Shown: positions 59,001 to 64,000 of the stretch, piece by piece | Layout: each line of letters begins with the position of its first letter | How positions within the stretch are numbered: the stretch's first letter is position 1 | DNA from: Elmis aenea | Lineage: Eukaryota > Arthropoda > Insecta > Coleoptera > Elmidae | DNA length: 64,000 nucleotides | Reading direction: 5' to 3' | NCBI GenBank assembly: GCA_947652605.1 | Contig: OX393576.1 | Span: forward strand, 14,720,575-14,784,574 | Position numbers and translations under genes: made by a program | Notes under the pieces: model-generated | The model's database searches: none | What the model was told of the DNA's origin: nothing | The model's input: the letters and a program-made list of their open reading frames with translations, nothing else

Positions 59001-59788
59001 TGATACATCCGTTTTTATATTTTCTTTATTATCTTTTTTATCATAATTTTATTTTTTGGTATATTTTTAATTGTTTTTTATTGGATGGTCAACTTTATAT
59101 TTTTATAATAATTTTTATATATTATATTGTAATTTAATATAACGTTAATAAAAAAGTAAAAAGAAGACACTTAAGGAGAGAGATATCAACAAAGAAATAA
59201 GATATTATATAGATATTAGACATTCAGGTTTTTGGTATGTTTTGGTTTGGATGACGCGGAACGGAATAAATGTAGAGGTGAGGGGTGTTACACATTCTTT
59301 ACCGACCTCCAAAAATTTTCAGAAGTTAAAAGAACCTGAAAATAAATTTTCGTTCGAAAAATTCATTAAAATTTAAAAAAATATATTAAAGCAGGATTAG
59401 ATGCTGTCGCGGTTAGCATGCGGTCCGCGGGTTAGCATTTGCCCACTCCTGCTGTAGATTTGTATTGACTGCAATCTCAATTTCGAGAAAATCATTTATT
59501 TGTGTGACATTTTATATTGTTTAGCAATAGAACTTAATAGTAATGCATGTTCTCTTTTTTACAGAACAATATTTCGAGCAAAATGATCTTCGTGATTCGC
59601 TGGACAAACGAGGTTTGTCCATGTTATCGCGCTTCCGGCCATTCAGTGATTTTGGAAAACAACGCTCTTCGATGAAGTACGTAAGTAGAGGATCTATCCC
59701 TTTACCACCGTTATCGGATTTAGACATAGTAAGCGCAGAGACCCGCGCCATGCTTAGACCAGCAGGCCAACCGCTCAGATGGGGCTAG
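43861..59788 (+). CDS. Neuropeptide precursor, HanSolin-like (PLRWamide)
   Basis: Exons 43861-44041 and 59565-59788 join in phase 1 (g + aa = Glu61), giving 134 residues. MWRLVLLATLLQVAWVIG is a signal peptide, followed by a Leu/Pro-rich spacer. Lys75-Arg76 is a dibasic cleavage site, and the C-terminus is MLRPAGQPLRWG then TAG. The final Gly would be converted to an amide, giving a ...GQPLRW-amide peptide, probably released at Arg121. That ending fits what I recall of HanSolin, a peptide described from beetles and other insects; the name rests on memory. A second conserved-looking segment, GLSMLSRFRPFSDF, follows Lys-Arg. It would act as a secreted signal from neurons through an unknown receptor. 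The acceptor abuts the ATG, so the 5'UTR is in an upstream exon. The 15,523-base intron is filled with MITEs. Confidence 0.78.
44617..45253. mobile_element. 637-bp hairpin element, distinct family
   Basis: Arms 'ggtttattccaacaagccg' and 'cggtttgttggaacaaacc' are inverted and continue through 'gcccagtattagcc', 'aaatgagcgcatcgcaaagg', 'gggagagcgatgca' and 'aattcgtcctc'. It lacks CAGGGTG ends. A loop near 44905-44930 separates the arms. It lies in the neuropeptide intron. Confidence 0.85.
45543..45760. mobile_element. hAT-type MITE, 218 bp
   Basis: The left end CCAGGGCCGATGAGACG and the right CGTCTCTCGACGCCTCTG are inverted, with 'ccccgggcccgg' near both. The flanks agcagtag and agcagtac match at seven of eight bases. 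Confidence 0.75.
46340..46600 (-). pseudogene. LINE reverse-transcriptase scrap plus hAT terminus
   Basis: Minus strand: NGDTFEIRRKLIHKMEVIHR, then further on TAITSEKL, like the scrap at 30880. 'tttgcccacccctgg' at 46366-46380 is a hAT-type terminus, and a similar one occurs at 59440. The surrounding 45770-47010 shows nothing else. Confidence 0.4.
47015..48058. mobile_element. Hairpin element with CAGTGTGACCC ends, TA-flanked
   Basis: The ends CAGTGTGACCCATTTCAAAG and, read from the right, CAGTGTGACCCATTTTAAAG are followed by 'cggatcacccct', and 'aaaatcatgatt'-type inner blocks are inverted. TA flanks both sides. The left arm is interrupted at about 47050-47360 by a copy of the 41730 element. 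Confidence 0.88.
47045..47360. mobile_element. Second copy of the 41730-42075 element, nested
   Basis: Runs from 'atagttatttatgtatcaag' to 'tagtacgatcgcacaaaa'. The GC-rich core is shortened here, so it no longer forms the full hairpin. Comparing the two arms of the host hairpin locates the insertion. Confidence 0.8.
49006..49200. repeat. hAT terminus followed by a solo CAGGGTG arm
   Basis: CAGTGTTTTTCAACCTTTTC at 49003-49022 with 'tttcgcggcacac' is a hAT-type left end. It is cut at 49073 by CAGGGTGTCCCAGATGACAT, with ATCTCGCTTATTATAAGAG at base 34. The arm stops at the pyrimidine tract. Confidence 0.7.
49201..49262. repeat. Pyrimidine microsatellite (CT)n(CCTT)n
   Basis: About 60 bases of ctctctctccctccttccc-type repeat, strongly strand-asymmetric. 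Confidence 0.9.
50362..50470 (+). repeat. Solo CAGGTTG terminus
   Basis: CAGGTTGGACC after TA, with ATCTCGGTTACTTACCGTAA starting at base 34, then 'gttggcgaaaatctgat' as in the 60-190 arm. Confidence 0.6.
50770..52068. mobile_element. 1.3-kb hairpin element with CGGGTGTAACTGAAAT ends
   Basis: Left arm blocks (CACTTCCGGTTTCGCCGG at 50890, AAATGGAACAC, ATTTTTGGAAAGAGGAGGC, TCATGCGGTTACCTAAATA) recur inverted in the right arm (51560-52068). The centre contains 'aataac(c/t)tgttatt'-like loops. No coding frame. Confidence 0.88.
52524..52850. mobile_element. ATCGAT-rich hAT-like element (GGGGTGGGC end)
   Basis: CTAGGGGTGGGCCATATATC begins a run of at least fifteen atcgat/atatcga units, with more near 52795-52840. 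Related ends occur at 55211 and about 56588. The other terminus is missing. Confidence 0.65.
52851..54257. other. AT-rich stretch, nothing recognised
   Basis: Part of the neuropeptide intron. The ORFs are short and without motifs. Confidence 0.4.
54258..54540 (+). repeat. Solo CAGGGTGCCC arm
   Basis: Starts after TA, with 'taactccgttaatattagag' around base 34 in place of the usual ATCTCGCTTAT block. Confidence 0.55.
55211..55330. mobile_element. Second ATCGAT-rich element fragment
   Basis: CTAGGGGTGGGCGATATATC and then about ten tatcgat units. It is truncated on the right. Confidence 0.65.
55676..56225 (+). repeat. Solo arm of the 50770-52068 family
   Basis: CGGGTGTAAATGAAGTGTGG, CACTTCCGGTTGCGCCGG, AAATGGAACACCCTGTATAT and ATTTTTGGAAAGTGGAAGC occur in the same order as in the left arm of the complete element. 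Confidence 0.8.
56588..56660. repeat. Third ATCGAT-rich scrap
   Basis: 'gttcgatatttattgatata' and 'ccgatataatttcgatatc' resemble the element at 55211. It is followed by a short (cattacatta)n run. The rest to 57390 is featureless. Confidence 0.45.
57394..57862 (+). repeat. Solo CAGGGTGTCCCAG arm
   Basis: CAGGGTGTCCCAGATAACAT with ATCTCGCTTATTATAAAAG at base 34, same family as 49073. It ends near GGGCACACTGTA, which looks like a different terminus. Confidence 0.7.
57863..59399. other. AT-rich stretch, nothing recognised
   Basis: End of the neuropeptide intron. The overlapping ORFs at 58054-58464 are mutual shadows over an A-rich tract. Confidence 0.4.
59400..59455. repeat. hAT right terminus scrap
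   Basis: 'gcatgcggtccgcgggttag' and 'tttgcccactcctg' resemble the right end of GGGGTGGGCAAA-type hAT elements. The left end is not found. Confidence 0.5.
59565..59788 (+). CDS. Neuropeptide precursor last coding exon
   Basis: Starts after tctcttttttacag (59564), encodes EQYFEQNDLRDSLDKR and the rest through PLRWG, and ends TAG at 59786-59788. GC content is well above that of the flanks. Confidence 0.85.
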
Positions 59789-59866
59789 AAATCTAATAAA
59801 GTAACAGCGACTGATGGTTTAACTGTTTATTTATTTTTAAATTGTAAACATTTTAATTTTACTGTA

Positions 59867-59872
59867 AATAAA
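59867..59872 (+). terminator. Poly(A) signal of the neuropeptide gene
   Basis: AATAAA lies 78 bases after the stop codon. Confidence 0.75.
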
Positions 59873-60239
59873 GTGTAACATTGTACGGAATTGTTTCATT
59901 TCTTACGACGAAACACAAAAATTAAAACTGATACCGTGTAAAATATCATAAAATTTTGTATTAATAGAATTAAATTTAGCAGTATAAGCTTTTAAAGACT
60001 TTATGAATCCCTAAACTAAGACCTAACAGCATGTCTTTAATATTCATAACGTAACGTGACAAATCTAAACGTCTAAAAGGTGATATAACCAGGATCATAT
60101 CCCTTAGACCAGCAATGCTGAACTGATGGCACGCGTACCACCAGTGGTACTTACGAAAAAAGTAGGTGGTACGCGAAATATAATGTATTTGATTCGTAAT
60201 AGCTCCTTCATTACAATTTATACAGGGTGATCCGGGGTG

Positions 60240-60365
60240 CGGGAAATTGCTCGAAAACAGTTGCTCGAAAAAAATTGCTCGAAAAATTGTTCCTGGAATG
60301 GAAAGTTCCTCGAAAGCCTAGTTGTTCGAATAACAATTTTTCGAAAAGAAAATTGCTCGAAATAA
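60240..60365. repeat. Cluster of TTGCTCGAAAA units
   Basis: aattgctcgaaaa occurs at least four times directly, plus 'agttcctcgaaa' and 'gttgttcgaata' variants, over about 120 bases just after 'acagggtgatccgg'. Similar in style to the 21406 MITE, with another repeat unit. Confidence 0.75.
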
Positions 60366-60676
60366 TGAAATAAGTTAATTTAAAAAAATATAAAATTTAT
60401 ATAAATACAAAATAATCAAATGTACTAGAACAGTTGTTATGTACATTTATTTACAAATACATGTACACTTACTCAATTTGTTGTTGAGATAAATACTATA
60501 AATATTTCAAAATATTATACAGTGTGTCCAAAAGCTATGGAATATGCTATATATCTTAGTAAATATCCACTTTAGGGAAAAATGTTTTGAATAAAAGTTG
60601 TTTGATATTTAGTTTTCCAACATAAGACAAAATTTAATTAATATTTTTTGAATAACAAAAGCGCAATGCAAAACAA

Positions 60677-61428
60677 TTGATCATACAAGGGCCATTGGGA
60701 ATTCGTGAACGGTTAGAACTACAAAGAAGTTTAAATTAGACAAATTGTTCCCCTTTCTAAAACCTATTTAGTGATGCTTTGATGTTTTAAAAAAGTTTCA
60801 TGGCACGCTAGATAATGAACAAAAATCATAGTGTTTTTTTTTAAATCGTTAATAACTTGTTTATACTTGATGGTACAAAAATATTTTTAGAGAAAATGTA
60901 AATTTTTACGAACTGTTAAATGAAAACATTCATTTTGTTTCAATATTGTTTAAATAATTAGATACATTACAAACTTGCATTTTTTTAAATGAAAACCATA
61001 GTTGGCTATGACCTCACGAAAAATCATATTTTTTTCCCTCTTTTTAATAATATAAGGTTTGTGTATTTATTTTGATATTTAGGCTCAAAACAAATAAAGT
61101 TTTTTAAAAGGTCCCCATGAAGCTATAGAGCGCCATGAATTTCAACAATATTGAAACAAATGAATGTTTTCATTTTACAGTGCGTAAAAAAATCTACAAC
61201 TTTTCCTCAATATTTTTGTACCATCAAGTATAAACAAGTTATAAACGATTTTAAAAAATTGCCAATTTTGATTTTTGTGTTATCTAGCGTGCCATGGAAC
61301 TTTTTTAAAACTTTAAAGCTTCACTGAGTAGATCTCAGAAAGGGGAACAACTTGTCTAATTGAAACTTCTTTGTGGCTCTTACCATTTACGAGATACCAA
61401 TAGTGGCCCTTCTATGTGGACCACCCTC
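60677..61428. mobile_element. Hairpin element, nested in the hAT copy
   Basis: Left 'ggccattgggaattcgtgaa' and 'aaagaagtttaaattagaca' pair with right 'ttgtctaattgaaacttctt' and 'gagataccaatagtggccc'. The right end is a decayed GAGGGTGGTCC, with ATCTCGTAAATGG at base 34. A separate CAGTGTGTCC end at 60520 lies just to the left. Confidence 0.75.
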
Positions 61429-61540
61429 TATATCGCGGGTTAATAATTTTTTTTTGTTATGGTAGCGGTTCCAAAATATTTGAGTTTTTCTTTCAATAGC
61501 ACGCGATAATCAAAAGGTTAGGAACCGCTGCATTAGATCA

Positions 61541-62350
61541 GTGTTTATTAAATAATAAATAGTGTTCTGAGGAAATTTCCAGCATGCTAAGAAGGGAAAG
61601 GAAGAGTTTCACATAATAAAAAATTTCACGACATCAAAGTTATCCACAGAGTATTCCAGCTTTAAATAACAACCTTTGCACATACATAAAAATTTTAAAT
61701 CTATTTTTGATGCCATTTATTCCTATTATAATTACTAAAAATTCGCAGATCAACAGGGATCACGCTTATCTTAAAGAGCTAACAGTCAATTAATTTGAGA
61801 TTAAGTTATGTAATTTAGTGCTGAAATTAAATTATAAAAAAGATTGTCATGGTACTCTCAGTTTAGATGTCAACAAAATTTAAATATTGTAAAAGGTGCT
61901 CTTAAAAATCTAAAGACAATGATATATCACGCCGTTGGTATACATAACTCAAAATAGACCCACAACAAATTCAAAATACTGTTCTCGGATACATCAAAGT
62001 GTCTGTTAGTGTTAAAATATCTTTAATAATATCAATATCTGAAAATCATTTTCTTTTAAACAAATAATGTCACACAATTATTGGTGTTCTACGTAATTAT
62101 AGCACCATTAGTAATTTGATTTAACCAAGAGTGCGTTTGTAACAAACACTTGAAATTGATATTTGCCACAGAAGACGAGAATGTGGTAATAACATACGCG
62201 TGCAAGCGACAGTACCATAAAACGAATTAAAAAATATTTCAGTAGATGATGAGTCCTTTTATCGGAAATGTGATAGACGTCACACTCTGATGTATCGTTG
62301 AAAGCTTAATCAATGCTTTCCGATTGAAAGCATCACGAGTCTTTCGAGAA
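61541..62350. other. AT-rich stretch, nothing firm
   Basis: 'cagggatcacgcttatctta' at 61754-61773 resembles the inner ATCTCGCTTAT motif without a terminus. No gene is seen. Confidence 0.35.
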
Positions 62351-62351
62351 T

Positions 62352-62362
62352 TGATAAATAGG
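62352..62362 (+). promoter_or_regulatory. Candidate TATA-type core promoter
   Basis: TGATAAATAGG followed by a GC-balanced stretch (ggggccagttttgcgtgttg) could be a TATA box with a start near 62385 for a gene to the right. It has no supporting ORF within the window. Confidence 0.25.
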
Positions 62363-62529
62363 GGCCAGTTTTGCGTGTTGTCGCCGTGTCTGATAAACGT
62401 TGCGAAAGTGTGTGTCTAATACGTATATGTACCGTAAACGATCAATAATGTTAAAACTTTATACTTTGAAGTATCTCCTTTAATAACTATTATATGACAA
62501 TTAACACTTCCTTATAGTTTTGGTCTATA

Positions 62530-62640
62530 CAGGTTGTTCCGAATTTGTAGCTCATCAAAGCTATCCCGCTTGTCTTAGGAGTTATAAAGTCGCTTAAAAT
62601 GGGAAAAAGTAACATTACTTGGTGTTAAATCGAAAACTGT
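62530..62640 (+). repeat. Solo CAGGTTG terminus
   Basis: CAGGTTGTTCC after TA, with ATCCCGCTTGTCTTAGGAG starting at base 34. Confidence 0.6.
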
Positions 62641-62834
62641 AGGTGAAAATCGCCATAGCCCTTTAGATTCGACATTTTGATATTTTATTGAAATGCTGAA
62701 CCAGTTTGGAAAATCTCACTTCTTTGTCGCTGGTAAAAATAAAATTGCCACTGACGAATATACAAGAGTCTTGGAAGTGGTCTAGCATATTTACAAGAGA
62801 TTTTAATTTGAACAAAATAAGTGATTCTTAATTA

Positions 62835-63110
62835 AGCTTCTTCTTAATCGAGTTCTCTAGAATCTTTCGCTGTACATCATTGGCTAACTGTGGACTGTGG
62901 CACATCTCTTCAGCTGAGTCCTTTGTTTTCCCAGTCTGTCTCACTTCGTTTTTCTATTTTTTCTTGGTTTTCCTCTACTTCTCATTCCGCCAAACTTCGT
63001 TTTCCATCCGTTGCGCCTCTCTGCTTTTTGGCATGGGTAGTAGAAGTTCCAGCCATCTTAATTGGTTCTTCTTCATCATTTCTTTGTCTTTCACTCCTAG
63101 CTTTTTTAAA
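62835..63110 (-). pseudogene. LINE C-terminal remnant
   Basis: Minus strand reads KNQLRWLELLLPMPKSREAQ, RMENEVWRNEK, stop, RKTKKK, and later EEMCHSPQLANDVQRK. This matches the 'LRWxGH..RMP..R.p' pattern near the end of LINE ORF2 proteins, with stops. The overlapping plus-strand ORFs are shadows. Confidence 0.5.
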
Positions 63111-63149
63111 TTTTATCGGGGGTAATACCATAACAGGTTAAAATTTGCC

Positions 63150-63745
63150 GGCCAAATTTTGTTGGTCACGAGTTGTTGCTTAGTAACACTTAACGAGAAT
63201 AAATTGAAAAGCAATAACGAGTGTTACAAATAAAAATTTTGCCCGCTAAAATTTTAACCTCTAATGGTATTTGTAACGAAAATTCCACGACTGATAAGAA
63301 TTACTTATAAAAATATTTATTTATTTATACTTTTTTTGTTTGCAGTACCAAATCTCTTTGCTGACTCGCACATTTTTAAATATATTAGTTATTATTTAAA
63401 TTAAAAGCTGTTCAATTCAGTTCAAACAATAAAACACACGTTGAAAACTTAACTTTTGACATTATTCTAAACGTTGCTATGGTGAAGTAAACAAAGATTC
63501 TAAAATTTTATTGCGTTGCCATGGTGAAGGTAAACAAAAATTTATCCGATTGCAAATAGTAAGGTTCCTATTTATCCGCTAGTAAACGTGATAAATCGTA
63601 TGCATTTGCATTGACATTAATGACAGTAGTGGAATTATCGTTATTAATCTAATCAACTGGTCTACATCCTTCTATTTTTCTTAAAAACCTCATTTCCTGC
63701 GCCTGTATCCTTTGCTTTGCTTTCTTGTTAGTGCTCAAGTTTCTG
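63150..63745. other. AT-rich stretch with a weak inverted pair
   Basis: 'taccataacaggttaaaatt' near 63126 and 'aattttaacctctaatggta' near 63251 are inverted, suggesting a MITE of about 145 bases. Nothing else is recognised. Confidence 0.4.
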
Positions 63746-63753
63746 AACTATAA

Positions 63754-63893
63754 TGGTGCCTGTACACCTGAGAGTAAAGTACTCTCGAGAGTAGCGTCGC
63801 CAAGGATACAGCCAATCGCGAGTTACTCTCAGGGGCTGTATCCTTGGCGACGCTACTCTCGAGAGTACTTTACTCTCAGGTGTACAGGCACCA
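63754..63893. mobile_element. 140-bp hairpin MITE, TAA-flanked (first of a dimer)
   Basis: Nearly the whole element is a perfect palindrome: TGGTGCCTGTACACCTGAGA through gatacagcc on the left, its complement on the right, and a 20-base loop. TAA lies at both ends (63751-63753 and 63894-63896), which fits a PIF/Harbinger-type target. Confidence 0.88.
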
Positions 63894-63896
63894 TAA

Positions 63897-64000
63897 TGGT
63901 GCCTGTCCACCTGAGAGTAAACAACTCTCGATAGCAGCGTCGCCAAGGATACAGCCAATCGCGAGTTACTCTCAGGGGCTGTATCCTTGGCGACGCTGCT
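63897..64000. mobile_element. Second hairpin MITE of the dimer, cut by the window end
   Basis: TGGTGCCTGTCCACCTGAGA starts directly after the shared TAA. It differs from the first copy at several bases (aacaactctcgatagcagcg versus agtactctcgagagtagcg) and is still unfinished at 64000. Confidence 0.88.

Larger units (their letters stand above)
60112..61532. mobile_element. hAT element, 1.42 kb, carrying nested repeats
   Basis: The flanks ttagacca (60104-60111) and ttagatca (61533-61540) match at seven of eight bases. The left end GCAATGCTGAACTGATGGC and the right GGTTAGGAACCGCTGCA are weakly inverted. 'gtaccaccagtggtac' lies near the left end. The interior contains later insertions. Confidence 0.65.

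Noticed and set aside
63725..63958. Overlapping 69- and 76-residue ORFs on both strands
   Set aside because: They are the two strands of palindromic MITEs, which gives near-identical sense and antisense frames.

Overview
This window reads as insect nuclear DNA, most likely from a beetle. It is AT-rich, its genes are spliced, it carries an insect gustatory receptor and an insect-type neuropeptide precursor, and it is crowded with short DNA transposons. The order is inferred from the gene types and repeat style; the sequence alone does not prove it. There is no bacterial-type operon, CRISPR array, tRNA or rRNA gene that I can support.

Four real genes can be supported. (1) 245-613 (+) is the last coding exon of a small secreted protein whose upstream exons lie outside the window. 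(2) 1428-6885 (-) is a complete four-exon gustatory receptor of 382 residues. It ends in the family's C-terminal TYxxxxxQF motif, and exons 2-4 are too short to be seen as ordinary ORFs. (3) 15044-15350 (-) is a complete two-exon gene for a secreted single-WAP-domain peptide of 84 residues, with a TATA box and a poly(A) signal. (4) 43861-59788 (+) is a two-coding-exon neuropeptide precursor of 134 residues ending in PLRWG, resembling HanSolin. Its coding sequence is split by a 15.5-kb intron, and an acceptor immediately before the ATG implies an upstream 5'UTR exon.

The rest is mostly transposon debris. The commonest class is long hairpin (foldback) elements of about 0.7-1.3 kb flanked by TA, many ending in CAGGGTG. 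Twelve element ends, from several unrelated sequence families, also carry a second motif close to ATCTCGCTTAT. In eleven of them the motif starts at or within one base of position 34 from the terminus. hAT-type elements are recognised by 8-bp duplications (gtctagaa, gttgaaac, atcattag, ttaga[c/t]ca and others). There are two piggyBac-like MITEs in TTAA, a mariner remnant, a pogo element with an HTH fragment, a MULE transposase fossil, a tRNA-like SINE, and 3' ends of several non-LTR retrotransposons.

Layout: 0-7 kb small secreted protein and gustatory receptor; 7.8-14.8 kb nested MITEs and pogo; 15-15.4 kb WAP gene; 16-43 kb transposon-rich intergenic DNA, with a possible untranslated exon at 18.9-19.1 kb; 43.9-59.8 kb neuropeptide gene with a repeat-filled intron; 60-64 kb nested hAT and hairpin elements, LINE remains, and a tandem dimer of hairpin MITEs running off the end. 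The genes are functionally unrelated neighbours.
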